Origin: Paraburkholderia agricolaris
GTDB taxonomy: Bacteria > Pseudomonadota > Gammaproteobacteria > Burkholderiales > Burkholderiaceae
Assembly: GCF_009455635.1 (NCBI RefSeq)
Contig: NZ_QPER01000001.1
Coordinates: forward strand, 4,030,001 to 4,094,000
Direction of reading: 5' to 3'
DNA length: 64,000 nt
Shown here: positions 25,441 through 35,454 of the stretch, one piece after another
Position numbering within the stretch: the first letter of the stretch is position 1
Layout: the number at the start of each line of letters is the position of its first letter
Program-made: the position numbers and the translations under genes
Notes under the pieces: generated by a model
Told to the model about the DNA's origin: nothing
The model's database searches: none
Seen by the model: the letters and a program-made list of their open reading frames with translations, nothing else

Positions 25441-26508
25441 TTAGACGACCACCGTCTGAGCTTCGCCGGCCGCGCTTTCGCGGATCACGCCGATCTTCCA
25501 GACTTGCTCGCCGGCAGCCGACAACAGGCCGATCGCCGCGTCGGCGTCAGCAGCGGACACCACCACGGCCATGCCAATCCCGCAGTTGAACACGCGATGC
25601 ATTTCCGCATCAGCCACGCCGCCGTGTTTCTGCAACCACGAGAACAGCGGCGGCAGCGGCCAGCTGCGATGATCCAGCTCAGCCGTCAGACCTTCACGCA
25701 GAACACGCGGAATATTCTCGACCAGGCCGCCGCCGGTGATGTGCGCCATACCCTTGACAGCGATCTGCTGCATCAAGGCCAGCAAAGGCTTCACGTAGAT
25801 ATGCGTAGGCGCCATCAAGGCATCGGCCAGCGTGCGGCCGTCAAAATCCGCATTCAGATCAGGCTGCGCGCGCTCGATGATCTTGCGCACCAGCGAAAAA
25901 CCGTTCGAATGGATGCCGCTCGAAGCCAGACCCAGCACCACATCGCCCGGGGCGATCGTGCTGCCGTCGATAATCTTGCTCTTTTCCACCGCGCCGACCG
26001 CGAAACCGGCCAGATCGTACTCGCCATCCGGGTACATGCCCGGCATTTCAGCCGTTTCACCGCCGATCAGCGCACAACCGGACAGTTCGCAACCATACGC
26101 GATGCCCTTCACGACCGTTGCCGCGGTCCCGACGTCCAACTTGCCGCAAGCGAAATAATCGAGGAAGAACAGCGGCTCAGCGCCCTGAACCAGAATGTCG
26201 TTCACGCTCATGGCCACCAGATCCTGGCCGACCGTGTCGTGTTTGTTCAGTTGAAACGCGAGGCGCAGCTTGGTGCCGACGCCGTCCGTGCCCGATACCA
26301 GCACTGGTTCCTTATACTTCTTCGGCACTTCGAACAGCGCGCCAAATCCGCCGATGCCGCCCAGCACGCCGTCGCGCATCGTCTTTTTGGCAAAGGGCTT
26401 GATCGCGTCGACAAGGGCGTCGCCCGCGTCGATGTCCACGCCGGCGTCGCGATACGACAACCCTTGGGCCGAATCAGTTGAATGCTGGTCGGATTTCGGT
26501 TGATTCAT
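25441..26508 (-). CDS. purM: Phosphoribosylformylglycinamidine cyclo-ligase PurM
   Basis: The fifth step of purine synthesis: ATP-dependent closure of the imidazole ring to AIR. Features: [67 protein letters not shown] and [16 protein letters not shown]. At 355 residues it is full length. It is convergent with miaA and divergent from the AI-2E-family gene; a tandem hairpin repeat fills its upstream region, which may influence its promoter. Confidence 0.96.
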   Translation of the reverse strand: MNQPKSDQHSTDSAQGLSYRDAGVDIDAGDALVDAIKPFAKKTMRDGVLGGIGGFGALFEVPKKYKEPVLVSGTDGVGTKLRLAFQLNKHDTVGQDLVAMSVNDILVQGAEPLFFLDYFACGKLDVGTAATVVKGIAYGCELSGCALIGGETAEMPGMYPDGEYDLAGFAVGAVEKSKIIDGSTIAPGDVVLGLASSGIHSNGFSLVRKIIERAQPDLNADFDGRTLADALMAPTHIYVKPLLALMQQIAVKGMAHITGGGLVENIPRVLREGLTAELDHRSWPLPPLFSWLQKHGGVADAEMHRVFNCGIGMAVVVSAADADAAIGLLSAAGEQVWKIGVIRESAAGEAQTVVV

Positions 26509-26550
26509 GGGGAAGTGCTCGAAGGTCGGTAAAATGCGATTTTACCCGAT

Positions 26551-26746
26551 GCCGACCCGAGTTGGCGCTTCAGCGCTTACTCGGGTCCCATGCAGAGTTG
26601 CCGACCCGAGTTGGCGCTTCAGCGCTTACTCGGGTCCCATACAGAGTTGCCGACCGGAGTTGGCGCTTCAGCGCTTACTCCGGTCCCATACAGAGTTGCC
26701 GGCCGGAGTTGGCGCTTCAGCGCTTACTCGGGTCCCATACAGAGTT
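26551..26746. repeat. Four tandem 49-bp hairpin repeats between purM and the AI-2E-family gene
   Basis: Units begin at 26551, 26600, 26649 and 26698 (period 49), then decay into GCCGGCCGGCTGG. Each contains a hairpin, for example GACCCGAGT...ACTCGGGTC (unit 1), with inner GCGC-TTCA-GCGC. In unit 3 one stem base pair flips (C-G to G-C) on both sides; unit 4 keeps only one side of that change. The 26509-26819 interval has no convincing gene. Confidence 0.9.
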
Positions 26747-26819
26747 GCCGGCCGGCTGGCTGGCTGGAATTTGAATCATCCTGAATCTTCCGGTCGGGAC
26801 GACACCTGGGAAACAAACT

Positions 26820-27896
26820 TTGCAACAGAACTCCTCGATCCTGACGCCTGTGCAGCGCCGCGCCTTTATCTGGCTGGCGATCGCGCTGGTTGTTGGTATT
26901 CTGCTCTGGCTCCTGAGTCCGGTCCTCACACCGTTCCTACTCGGCGCGATTCTCGCGTACATTCTGCAGCCGGGCGTCGCGTGGATGGTGCGCCGGCGTG
27001 TGCCGCGCGGACTCGCCGCCTTGCTGATGATGCTGCTGTTCACGTTGCTGATGACAATGCTCGTGCTGCTGGTGCTGGCCGTCATCCAGAAAGAAGGTCC
27101 GCAGTTGAAACAGCAGGTGCCCGTGCTGTTTGCGCATGTGAGCGCGTGGCTGCAACCCAAGCTTGCGTGGCTCGGTCTCGCCGACTCGCTCGATTTTGCC
27201 AGTATTCGCGATCTCGTGATGGGGCAGCTCGAAGGCAGCGCGCAACAGGTCGCGATGTATGCATGGACCTCGATCCGCACCAGCGGCAACGTCATGATGA
27301 CGGTGGTCGGCAACCTCGTGATGGTGCCGCTCGTGCTGTTCTATCTGCTGTACGACTGGAATCGGATGCTCGCGCGCGTGCAGATCGTGGTGCCGCGCCG
27401 CTGGCTCGACAAGACGCTGCAACTCGCACGCGACATGGACCAGATGCTGTCGCAATACCTGCGCGGCCAGTTGCTCGTGATGGGCGTGCTCGCGGTCTAT
27501 TATGCGATTGCGCTGACCATCGCCGGTTTCGAGATCGCGCTGCCGGTAGGTATCTTCACCGGCCTCGCGGTGTTCATCCCGTACATCGGCTTTGCGACCG
27601 GGCTTGCCTTGGCGCTGCTCGCGGCGCTGCTGCAATTCGGCGACTGGTATGGCTTCGGCGCGGTTGCGTTGATTTACGGCGTCGGCCAGATCGTGGAGAG
27701 CTTTTATCTCACGCCGCGCCTGGTCGGCGAGCGGATCGGCCTGCACCCGCTCGCGGTCATCTTCGCGTTGCTCGCGTTCGGCCAGCTGTTCGGCTTTTTC
27801 GGCGTGTTGCTGGCGCTGCCGGTCAGCGCGATTCTGTCGGTGGCGATGCGCGAGTTGCGTCAAAGCTACCTGGCTAGCACGCTTTATAACAACTGA
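26820..27896 (+). CDS. AI-2E family transporter (PerM-like permease)
   Basis: A 358-residue inner-membrane protein of the AI-2 exporter (PF01594-type) superfamily. Several hydrophobic segments are seen at both ends, with a soluble middle region (about 85-150), and the conserved PYIGFATGLALALLAALLQF and LTPRLVGERIGLHPLAVIFALLAFGQLFGFFGVLLALP motifs. Most members have no proven substrate, so quorum-signal export should not be assumed. The start is TTG 26820 (QQNSSILTPVQRRAF), supported by GGGAAA upstream and family alignment. Confidence 0.9.
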   Translation: MQQNSSILTPVQRRAFIWLAIALVVGILLWLLSPVLTPFLLGAILAYILQPGVAWMVRRRVPRGLAALLMMLLFTLLMTMLVLLVLAVIQKEGPQLKQQVPVLFAHVSAWLQPKLAWLGLADSLDFASIRDLVMGQLEGSAQQVAMYAWTSIRTSGNVMMTVVGNLVMVPLVLFYLLYDWNRMLARVQIVVPRRWLDKTLQLARDMDQMLSQYLRGQLLVMGVLAVYYAIALTIAGFEIALPVGIFTGLAVFIPYIGFATGLALALLAALLQFGDWYGFGAVALIYGVGQIVESFYLTPRLVGERIGLHPLAVIFALLAFGQLFGFFGVLLALPVSAILSVAMRELRQSYLASTLYNN

Positions 27897-27978
27897 GTCA
27901 CTGACTGCTCATTGACGTTTTAGGGCCCGAGGTTCGGGCCATTTGCGGCCCAAGCCCCATTTTCGGCATTAACCTACT

Positions 27979-28773
27979 GTGCTTCGTCAACTGACGCTCG
28001 ATCTCGGCACCCCGCCGCCATCGACATTCGACAATTTCTTCGCCGGCGCCAACGCCGAGCTGGTCACGCGGCTGCGCGAGCTCGACAACGCGCTCGCGGC
28101 CGGCCCAGTGGCCGATCGCACCTTCTACATCTGGGGCGAAGCCGGCAGCGGCCGCACGCACCTGCTGCAGGCGCTGGTCCACGAAGCGCCACCGGGTCAT
28201 GCGCGCTTTGCCGGTCCGCAGAGCAGCCTCGCCGCCTTCACGTTCGACCCGCGCGTCGCGCTGTATGCGATCGACGATTGCGACGACCTGTCCGCGGCCC
28301 AGCAGATCGCCGTGTTCAACCTGTTCAACGAAGTGCGCGCGCATCCCACCAGCGCGCTGGTCGCCGCGGGCAATGCGCCGCCGATCGGCATGACGGTGCG
28401 CGAAGATCTGCGCACGCGCCTTGGCTGGGGCCTCGTATTCCATCTCGCGCCCCTGCCGGACGAAGGCAAGGCCGCAGTGCTGAAACATGCGGCGCGCGAG
28501 CGCGGCATCATGCTGGCGGACGACGTCCCCGCCTATCTGTTGACGCATTTCCGCCGCGACATGCCGAGCCTGATGGCCTTGCTCGACGCGCTCGACCGCT
28601 TCTCCCTCGAACAGAAGCGCGCGGTCACGCTGCCGCTTCTGCGCACCATGCTGGCCTCGCCTGAGGCCGACGACCGGCGCATGGCGCCCGCCTCATCGGC
28701 TGCATCCGGGTCGGCCGCCGCCTCATCCGCGTCCCCCGACGCCGCTTCAAGTAAAATAGGCCCCCATGGCTAA
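27979..28773 (+). CDS. hda: DnaA regulatory inactivator Hda
   Basis: Hda binds the sliding clamp and stimulates ATP hydrolysis by DnaA, preventing re-initiation. The N-terminus carries the clamp-binding motif QLTLDL. The AAA+ domain has IWGEAGSGRTHLLQAL (Arg in the Walker A Lys position, as in other Hda proteins), IDDCDDL and an Arg in EDLRTRL. The C-terminus is extended by an Ala/Ser-rich tail. Start is GTG 27979. The gene overlaps the next one by 8 nt. Confidence 0.93.
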   Translation: MLRQLTLDLGTPPPSTFDNFFAGANAELVTRLRELDNALAAGPVADRTFYIWGEAGSGRTHLLQALVHEAPPGHARFAGPQSSLAAFTFDPRVALYAIDDCDDLSAAQQIAVFNLFNEVRAHPTSALVAAGNAPPIGMTVREDLRTRLGWGLVFHLAPLPDEGKAAVLKHAARERGIMLADDVPAYLLTHFRRDMPSLMALLDALDRFSLEQKRAVTLPLLRTMLASPEADDRRMAPASSAASGSAAASSASPDAASSKIGPHG

Positions 28774-29452
28774 CCTCGCACTCTTCGACCTCGACCACAC
28801 GCTCATTCCCACCGACAGCGACCACGAATGGGGCCGCTTCATGGTGAAACAAGGCATGGTCGACGCGGAAAACTTCGCCCGTGAAAACGACCGTTTTTTT
28901 GCCGACTATAAAGCCGGCAAGCTGGACATTCACGCTTACCTGATCGCCATGCTCACGCCGCTCTCAAAGTACACGCGCACCCAGCTTGCCGATCTCCACG
29001 CGCAGTACATGCATGACGTGATCACGCCCGCGATCTTTCCGGTCGCGCTGGAGCTGGTCAGGGAGCACCGCGAAGCCGGCGATCTGTGCTGCGTAGTCAC
29101 CGCCACTAACGAATTCATTACCCGCCCGATCGCGCAGGCGTTCGGCGTCGATGCGCTGATCGCCTGCGAGGCGGAAACCGTCGACGGCCAGCCGCATTCG
29201 CCGTACACCGGCCGCCCCACCGGCACGCCGAGCTACAAGGAAGGCAAGATCGTCCGTACCGAAGCGTGGCTGGCATCGCTCGGCAAGACCTGGAGCGATT
29301 TCGAGCACAGCTATTTCTATAGCGACTCGCACAACGACATCCCGCTGCTGGAAAAGGTCACCGATCCGATCGCGACCAATCCCGACGACACATTGCGCGC
29401 CCATGCGCAGGCCAAAGGCTGGCGCATCCTCGAACTCTTTCAACCCTCGTGA
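28766..29452 (+). CDS. HAD-IB family hydrolase (SerB-like phosphatase)
   Basis: The 228-residue protein has the HAD nucleophile motif LFDLDHTL (D8, D10), motif II in VVTATNEF, a Lys in SYKEGK and motif III in YFYSDSHNDIPLL. A helical cap sits between motifs I and II, typical of the IB subclass that includes phosphoserine phosphatase and histidinol-phosphatase-like enzymes. Substrate is not determined by sequence. It overlaps hda by 8 nt and pcnB by 4 nt (GTGA), so the three are cotranscribed. Confidence 0.9.
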   Translation: MANLALFDLDHTLIPTDSDHEWGRFMVKQGMVDAENFARENDRFFADYKAGKLDIHAYLIAMLTPLSKYTRTQLADLHAQYMHDVITPAIFPVALELVREHREAGDLCCVVTATNEFITRPIAQAFGVDALIACEAETVDGQPHSPYTGRPTGTPSYKEGKIVRTEAWLASLGKTWSDFEHSYFYSDSHNDIPLLEKVTDPIATNPDDTLRAHAQAKGWRILELFQPS

Positions 29453-31029
29453 TCAAAAAACTTATCCGCAAGCTATTCGGCCAGGACTCGGCGCCCGCTG
29501 ACAACGCCGCGCCCGCCGCAGCCGAAGCAGACGAAACCGGTGAATCGCCGGCACGCAATACGTCCGGCGCCGGCAAAACGCGCCGCAAACCGGCGCGCCC
29601 CGCCGCCAAAGCGGTGCGGGACCCCGACGTGCCGGTCATCATTCCGCACGACGTGCATGGCATCGATCAGTCGCTGATCTCACGGAACGCGATTCGCGTT
29701 ACCGAGGGCCTGCAGGAAGCGGGGCATCGCGCGTTTATCGTCGGCGGTGCGGTGCGCGATCTGCTGCTCGGCATCAAGCCGAAAGACTTCGACGTCGCGA
29801 CCGACGCCACGCCCGAACAGGTGCAGAAACTGTTCCGCCGCGCCCGCATCATCGGCCGCCGGTTCCAGATCGTGCACGTGCAGTTCGGCCAGGAAATCAT
29901 CGAAACCTCGACGTTCCGTGCGCTGGTCGATCCGCCCGCGGCCGACGCGGCGCCGCCACGCCGCCTGAAGCGCGACGAGCTCGATCGCCGCACCCATGCG
30001 GTGGACGCCAGCGGCCGCGTGCTGCGCGACAACGTCTGGGGCGAGCAACACGAAGACGCCACGCGCCGCGACTTCACGATCAACGCGATGTACTACGATC
30101 CGGCCACGCAAACCGTGCTGGACTATCACAACGGCATGGCCGACATGCGCGCGCGTCTGCTGCGCATGATCGGCGACCCGGCCACGCGTTATCGCGAAGA
30201 CCCGGTGCGGATGCTGCGCGTGGTGCGTTTCGCCGCCAAGCTCGACTTCGAGATCGAATACACGACTCGCGCGCCGATCGCCAACATGGCCGATCTGATC
30301 AACAACGTACCGGCCGCGCGTCTGTTCGACGAGATGCTCAAACTGATGCTGTCGGGCCACGCGCTCGCCTGTTTGAAACGTCTGCGCCAGGAAGGCCTGC
30401 ATCACGGTCTGCTGCCACTGCTCGACGTCGTGCTGGAACAGCCGATCGGAGAGAAATTCATCACGCTCGCGCTCTCCAACACAGACGCCCGCGTACGCGC
30501 CGGCAAACCGGTTTCGCCGGGCTTCCTGTTCGCCACCTTGCTGTGGCACGACGTGCAGACGCGCTGGCAGCAATTTGAAGCAAACGGCGAATATCCGGTG
30601 CCGGCCCTGCATCGCGCGATGGACGAAGTCCTCGACATGCAAACCGAGAAACTCGCGATCCACAAGCGCTTCTCGTCGGATATGCGCGAGATCTGGGGCC
30701 TGCAGTTGCGCCTCGAAAAACGCTCGGGAAGAAGTGCGCTAAAGCTGCTGGAACACCAAAGATTTAGAGCGGGGTATGATTTCCTCCTGTTGCGCTGCGA
30801 ATCGGGCGAACTCGATGAGTCGGTCGGTGCGTGGTGGACGGAGTTCATTGAAGGAGACGTCGCCGCGCGTGAGACTTTACTCACGCAAGGCGGGAAGGAC
30901 CGGAGCCCCAGAAAACGACGGAGGCGCAGCAGTGGCGCCAGAACCCGCAAACCGGGCGACGGAATGGAGGGCGGTTCGCCAGAACGCGCAGCCAACGACG
31001 CGGGCCATGACAGCTCGCACGATGACTGA
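29449..31029 (+). CDS. pcnB: Poly(A) polymerase PcnB
   Basis: Adds poly(A) tails to RNA 3' ends, promoting decay. The nucleotidyltransferase signature is complete: GGAVRDLLLG (G99, G100) and DFDVATDA (D113, D115), followed by QIVHVQFGQEIIE and RRDFTINAMYYDP. The Arg/Lys-rich C-terminal tail (about 480-526) is typical of PcnB rather than CCA-adding enzymes. Start is GTG 29449, overlapping the HAD gene stop. At 526 residues it is in the family range. folK follows, a common pairing. Confidence 0.94.
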   Translation: MIKKLIRKLFGQDSAPADNAAPAAAEADETGESPARNTSGAGKTRRKPARPAAKAVRDPDVPVIIPHDVHGIDQSLISRNAIRVTEGLQEAGHRAFIVGGAVRDLLLGIKPKDFDVATDATPEQVQKLFRRARIIGRRFQIVHVQFGQEIIETSTFRALVDPPAADAAPPRRLKRDELDRRTHAVDASGRVLRDNVWGEQHEDATRRDFTINAMYYDPATQTVLDYHNGMADMRARLLRMIGDPATRYREDPVRMLRVVRFAAKLDFEIEYTTRAPIANMADLINNVPAARLFDEMLKLMLSGHALACLKRLRQEGLHHGLLPLLDVVLEQPIGEKFITLALSNTDARVRAGKPVSPGFLFATLLWHDVQTRWQQFEANGEYPVPALHRAMDEVLDMQTEKLAIHKRFSSDMREIWGLQLRLEKRSGRSALKLLEHQRFRAGYDFLLLRCESGELDESVGAWWTEFIEGDVAARETLLTQGGKDRSPRKRRRRSSGARTRKPGDGMEGGSPERAANDAGHDSSHDD

Positions 31030-31077
31030 CACGACGTTGGCTGAGGCCGTCGAACGATAGTTGCAGGAAGTTATGCC

Positions 31078-31626
31078 ATGACGGTTGCTTATCTCGGCCT
31101 CGGCGCGAATCTCGGGGACGCGCGCCAGACCCTGAAAGACGCGGTGGTGTGCCTGGCCCAACAGCACACCATCACCGTGCTCGCGAAGTCGAGCTTTTAT
31201 CGTACTGCCCCGATCGACGCGGGCGGCGACGACTATTTCAACTGCGTCGTGAAGGTCGATACGACGCTCCCCGTGCGGCATCTGCTTGCGCTGTGCCACA
31301 AGATCGAACATCAGTTCGGCCGCGAACGGCCGTTTCGCAACGCACCGCGCACGCTCGATCTCGACATCCTGCTATACGGCGATCAATCGATCGACGAAGC
31401 CGATCTGATCGTGCCGCATCCGCGTTTGATCGAGCGCGCCTTTGCACTTGTCCCGCTAGTCGAGATCGACCCGGCGCTGATCATCCCGCAACACGGCCGT
31501 GCCGAGGCACTGCTCGAAGGTGTGCGCGATCAACGCATCGAAAAGGTCAAAGGGCCCTGTCAGTGTCCAATGCTCAATGCATTGACTGCCGGCGCCCCCG
31601 CCGCGGACAAGGGACGTTGCGAATGA
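31078..31626 (+). CDS. folK: 6-hydroxymethyl-7,8-dihydropterin pyrophosphokinase FolK
   Basis: Transfers pyrophosphate from ATP to hydroxymethyl-dihydropterin in folate synthesis. Motifs: LGLGANLGDARQTL, YRTAPID, RPFRNAPRTLDLDILLYGD and LIVPHPRLIERAFALVPL. It has 182 residues and ends with an ATGA overlap into the deoxynucleoside kinase gene. Another folate-related gene, pabBC, lies about 2 kb away. Confidence 0.95.
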   Translation: MTVAYLGLGANLGDARQTLKDAVVCLAQQHTITVLAKSSFYRTAPIDAGGDDYFNCVVKVDTTLPVRHLLALCHKIEHQFGRERPFRNAPRTLDLDILLYGDQSIDEADLIVPHPRLIERAFALVPLVEIDPALIIPQHGRAEALLEGVRDQRIEKVKGPCQCPMLNALTAGAPAADKGRCE

Positions 31627-32303
31627 GTTCGCCACCACTCACCGTCACCGCCCCGCAACTGCGGCCGCCGTTTGGCTATCTCGCGATCGAAGGGCCGATC
31701 GGCGTCGGCAAGACCTCGCTCGCACGGCGGCTCGCACAACGCTGGTCGATGCAGGAGTTGTTCGAGCGGCCGCAAGACAATCCCTTTCTCGAACGTTTTT
31801 ATCGCGACACCGCACGTTATGCGCTTCCCGCGCAATTGCACTTCGCCTTGCAGCGCGCGCAGCAGGCCCAGGAGGTCGTGGCCGCGCATGTGGCGGGCAC
31901 ACCGCTTATCGCCGATTTCATGACGCAGAAGAACGAGATCTTCGCGCGTCTGACGCTGCAGGAAGACGAGTGGCAACTGTATCGCGCTCTCGCCGCACGA
32001 CTCGACGTCAGCGCGCCGGCACCGGATTTCGTGGTCTACCTGCAAGCCAGTCCTGAAGTGCTGTTCGCGCGCATCCAGAAACGGGCCGTGCCCATGGAAC
32101 TGCAGATTTCCGATGCGTATCTGCACGCGCTCTGCGACGCCTACAACGAGTTTTTCTATCACTACGACCGCACGCCCGTGCTGACGGTCAATGCTGAACA
32201 TCTGAATCCGCTCGACTCGGACGCGGACCTTGCGCTACTCGCCGAACGCATCGAAACCATGCGTGGCCGCAAGGAATTCTTTGTCAAAGGCACGTCGCTT
32301 TAA
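31623..32303 (+). CDS. Deoxynucleoside kinase (dNK family)
   Basis: A 226-residue kinase with P-loop IEGPIGVGKTS near residues 22-32, the FMTQKNEIFARLTL segment (DR(S/T)-like region), VYLQASPEVLFARIQKRA (LID-region arginines) and a C-terminal YNEFFYHYD motif. These mark the deoxyadenosine/deoxyguanosine kinase family, which phosphorylates salvaged deoxynucleosides; exact base preference is not readable. It overlaps folK by 4 nt and precedes panB by 36 bp. Confidence 0.87.
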   Translation: MSSPPLTVTAPQLRPPFGYLAIEGPIGVGKTSLARRLAQRWSMQELFERPQDNPFLERFYRDTARYALPAQLHFALQRAQQAQEVVAAHVAGTPLIADFMTQKNEIFARLTLQEDEWQLYRALAARLDVSAPAPDFVVYLQASPEVLFARIQKRAVPMELQISDAYLHALCDAYNEFFYHYDRTPVLTVNAEHLNPLDSDADLALLAERIETMRGRKEFFVKGTSL

Positions 32304-32339
32304 GCGACGCGCCCCCTCTTTTTCCAACGGATTTTCTCC

Positions 32340-33155
32340 ATGACCTATTTGCAGGAAACGAGCCGGAACGCCATCACCGTGCCGAAACTGCAGGCGATGC
32401 GCGATGCCGGCGAAAAGATCGCCATGTTGACCTGTTACGACGCGAGCTTCTCCGCGCTACTGGATCGCGCAGGTGTCGACGTGCTGCTGATCGGCGACTC
32501 GCTCGGCAACGTGCTGCAAGGCCAGACGACCACGTTGCCGGTGTCGCTCACCGACATCGCGTATCACACGGCGAGCGTCGCGCGAGCACGGCCCTCGGCG
32601 TTGGTGGTCGCCGATCTGCCGTTCGGCACGTATGGCACGCCGGAGGACGCCTTTAAAAGCTCAGTAGAACTCATGCGTGCCGGCGCCCAGATGGTGAAGC
32701 TGGAAGGCGGTGAGTGGCTCGCGGACACGGTGCGTTTTCTGGTCGAACGGTCGATTCCGGTGTGCGCGCACGTTGGCCTCACACCGCAATCGGTGCATGC
32801 GTTTGGTGGCTTCAAGGTGCAAGGCAAAACCGAGGCGGGCGCGAGCCAGTTGTTGCGCGACTCGCTCGCCGTACAGAACGCCGGCGCCCAACTGATCGTC
32901 ATGGAAGCGATCCCGACGCTGCTCGCAAGCGAAGTCACGAAGCAATTGCGGATTCCGACGATCGGTATCGGTGCGGGTCTCGACTGCTCAGGCCAGGTGC
33001 TGGTGCTGCACGACATGCTGGGTATTTTCCCCGGCAAGCGGCCGCGCTTTGTGAAGGATTTCATGCAGGGACAACCGAGCATTCAGGCGGCCGTGGAAGC
33101 GTATGTGCACGCTGTGAAGGACGGCACGTTCCCGGGGCCGGAACATACGTTCTAA
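32340..33155 (+). CDS. panB: 3-methyl-2-oxobutanoate hydroxymethyltransferase PanB
   Basis: First committed step of pantothenate synthesis, using methylene-tetrahydrofolate. Features: [51 protein letters not shown] and [22 protein letters not shown]. Its 271 residues are full length. It follows folK and the dNK gene, possibly in one operon. No panC is seen downstream in this window. Confidence 0.96.
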   Translation: MTYLQETSRNAITVPKLQAMRDAGEKIAMLTCYDASFSALLDRAGVDVLLIGDSLGNVLQGQTTTLPVSLTDIAYHTASVARARPSALVVADLPFGTYGTPEDAFKSSVELMRAGAQMVKLEGGEWLADTVRFLVERSIPVCAHVGLTPQSVHAFGGFKVQGKTEAGASQLLRDSLAVQNAGAQLIVMEAIPTLLASEVTKQLRIPTIGIGAGLDCSGQVLVLHDMLGIFPGKRPRFVKDFMQGQPSIQAAVEAYVHAVKDGTFPGPEHTF

Positions 33156-33531
33156 GTTCGGGCCGGCCTTGGGAACCGTCTCGATCAGGCGCATCCGGGC
33201 ACGTTTTGAGACCAGTCTGATATCGTCTTAAACCCGGGGCATCTATCTTCGTCTACCTTGTTAACGGCGGCCCTGCCGCCAGCCGAAGAGAGATGACCAT
33301 GAGCCCCTTTTGCCTAATCGATGTAGCAGAAATCCGCAGTCACGCCACTGCGCCGCATGGCGTGCGCGAATCCACATGGCATGCACGCCTTACGGGATGG
33401 GTGGCACGCCTGCTGCACGTTCGCCACGGTTGAGCTACCTGTGGCATGGCGGCGCGCGGCGCTCAAATCCTCGCTCGCCCACCGGCACGGCTGACTTCTT
33501 TGGCCTTTCTTCTATAGCCCTGCGCCTTGCC
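33156..33531. other. Intergenic stretch between panB and pabBC without a visible gene
   Basis: About 375 bp between convergent genes. The open frames in it have no family features or ribosome-binding sites, and I see no strong hairpin with a T tract. Confidence 0.5.
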
Positions 33532-35430
33532 TTAGCCCAGCACGCGCGCCTGTACCGCGCCTCGCAGCGCGTTGCACACGAGAAGCGCTTCCGCATTCTG
33601 CACATCGACTCGAGTCAACACGCGTTCCGCCGCGTGAAGGTCGATATCCTCCAGCAGCACGCCCCGCATGATCCCGGGCAGAACGCCTGACTCCAATGGC
33701 GGCGTCCACCACTGTCCCGCCAGCTTCACAAACACGTTCGAGCGCCCGCCTTCGGTCAGTTCACCGCGCTCGTTAAAGAACAGCGTGTCGAAAGCCCCCT
33801 GCGCTTCGGCTTCGTGCCAGCCACGATCATATTCGGCACGGCGCGTGGTTTTGTGCTGCAGCAGCGGATCATCGGCATGCATAACGGGGAACGCATGATA
33901 CGGCCCGAGCAACACACCGACGGTCGAGTCGGCCAGCGGTGTCAACACCGCAGCCGTTAATTGCACTGCGCCGTTCTTGCTCAGCGCGAGACGCATGCGG
34001 TGCGGAATTTGCGCGGGCAACGCCGCACATTTCTCCGTGATTTGCGCGCGAATTTCGTTTTCGTCGTCGAGTCTGAAACCCAGCGCCGCGGCGCTCGCCG
34101 AGAGTCGTGCGAGATGGCGCGATAGATGGCGCACGCCCTCGTCACGCGTTCCATACATCGTTTCGAAAAGCTCGAAACCCGGCTCGGCACCGGTCAGAAA
34201 GCTGGCCTTCAATTGGCACTCCGCATATTCGTCGGCGGCAACACTGTCGAGCACGATACCGGCGCCCACGCCCATCGTGCCTCGCAGCACGCCGAGCTGT
34301 GCGGCCGGGCTTAAGGTCAGGGTGCGGATCGCGACGGACAGGCAGAAGTCGCCGCAGGCGATGTCGTTTGCGGTGCTTGCGGTGCCTGAGAGCGCGTCGA
34401 GCCAGCCGATCGCGCCGGTGTAAAGTCCGCGCGGCGTGCTTTCGAGCTCGTCGATCAATTGCATCGTGCGATGCTTCGGCGCACCGGTAATCGAGCCGCA
34501 CGGAAACAGCGCGCGCATGATCGCAGCGAAAGAAGTGCCGGCGCGCAGCGTCGAATGGACCGTCGACGTCATCTGCCAAACCGACGCATACGGTTCAATC
34601 GAAAACAAGGCCGGCACCTTGACGGAGCCCGTCTGCGCCACGCGCGACAGATCGTTGCGCAACAGGTCGACGATCATCACGTTCTCGGCACGATTCTTCG
34701 GGTCGTTGGCCAGGAACTCGGCGGCGTGACGATCGGCCACGGGGTCGGCTGATCGCGGCGCCGTGCCCTTCATCGGCCGGGCACGCAACATGGCGCCTTC
34801 TTTCTCGATGAACAACTCTGGCGAGCACGACAAAACCCACTCGTCGCCCGGCAACGCGATCAGCGCGCCATATGGAACCGGCTGGCGCGCCCGCAGGCGC
34901 CGATAAAGTGCGGTCGGCGAGCCGAATACATCGAAACCGAGCCGATACGTATAGTTGACCTGATAAGAATCGCCGGCGCGCAGGGCGGCATGGATCGCAT
35001 CGATCGCTTCGTTGAATTGCGGTGGATCGACGCTCGCGCACATATTCGCTGTACCCGCCACGGATGGCTCGGCCGCGCCGCCGTCGCCTTGCATGAGCCA
35101 CGCATCGACGTCGTCGCGAGATAGTTTCTCGCAACGTTCAAACAATAAAAAACGCAGCGTGGCATCGCCACGCTGCGTTTCTTTTAATGCCCGGTGAGCC
35201 TGGTCGCCATCAAGAAGATGCCGGCCAAACTCATAGTCGGCAAGCACGACGGCATGCAAACCACGCCGCGCATCCGCGGCCACGGTCTCGCACATGAGCT
35301 CAAGTTGCGTGGCGTCCACGCACACCCGTTCATGCACAAAACCCGTGTACAGACGACTCGAACGGCGCGCCGCCGTCGCGTCGCAATCGTCGAGCAACGC
35401 GAAAACCGCGTTGCGCTCAGCTGCCGTCAT
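33532..35430 (-). CDS. pabB: Fused aminodeoxychorismate synthase component I / 4-amino-4-deoxychorismate lyase (PabB-PabC)
   Basis: A fusion of two p-aminobenzoate enzymes. The N-terminal part (to about 420) is the chorismate-binding PabB domain: AGDSYQVNYTYRLGFD, LSCSPELFIEKEG, RPMKGTAPR (key Lys), NRAENVMIVDLLRNDLSR and LFPCGSITGAPKHRTMQLI. The C-terminal part is the PLP-dependent aminotransferase class IV lyase (FELFETMYG, LLQHKTTRRAEYDRG with the PLP Lys, ERGELTEGGRSNVFV). Start ATG 35430 has GGCGG upstream; a TTG at 35454 directly after the dnaJ stop is possible. It is transcribed behind dnaJ. The product feeds folate synthesis, as does nearby folK. Confidence 0.93.
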   Translation of the reverse strand: MTAAERNAVFALLDDCDATAARRSSRLYTGFVHERVCVDATQLELMCETVAADARRGLHAVVLADYEFGRHLLDGDQAHRALKETQRGDATLRFLLFERCEKLSRDDVDAWLMQGDGGAAEPSVAGTANMCASVDPPQFNEAIDAIHAALRAGDSYQVNYTYRLGFDVFGSPTALYRRLRARQPVPYGALIALPGDEWVLSCSPELFIEKEGAMLRARPMKGTAPRSADPVADRHAAEFLANDPKNRAENVMIVDLLRNDLSRVAQTGSVKVPALFSIEPYASVWQMTSTVHSTLRAGTSFAAIMRALFPCGSITGAPKHRTMQLIDELESTPRGLYTGAIGWLDALSGTASTANDIACGDFCLSVAIRTLTLSPAAQLGVLRGTMGVGAGIVLDSVAADEYAECQLKASFLTGAEPGFELFETMYGTRDEGVRHLSRHLARLSASAAALGFRLDDENEIRAQITEKCAALPAQIPHRMRLALSKNGAVQLTAAVLTPLADSTVGVLLGPYHAFPVMHADDPLLQHKTTRRAEYDRGWHEAEAQGAFDTLFFNERGELTEGGRSNVFVKLAGQWWTPPLESGVLPGIMRGVLLEDIDLHAAERVLTRVDVQNAEALLVCNALRGAVQARVLG

Positions 35431-35454
35431 GCTTACCGCCAAATCAAACCGCAA

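Noticed and set aside
26551..26760. Tandem repeats considered as a CRISPR array
   Set aside because: The 49-bp units are directly adjacent and nearly identical throughout, so there are no unique spacers, and no cas genes are present.
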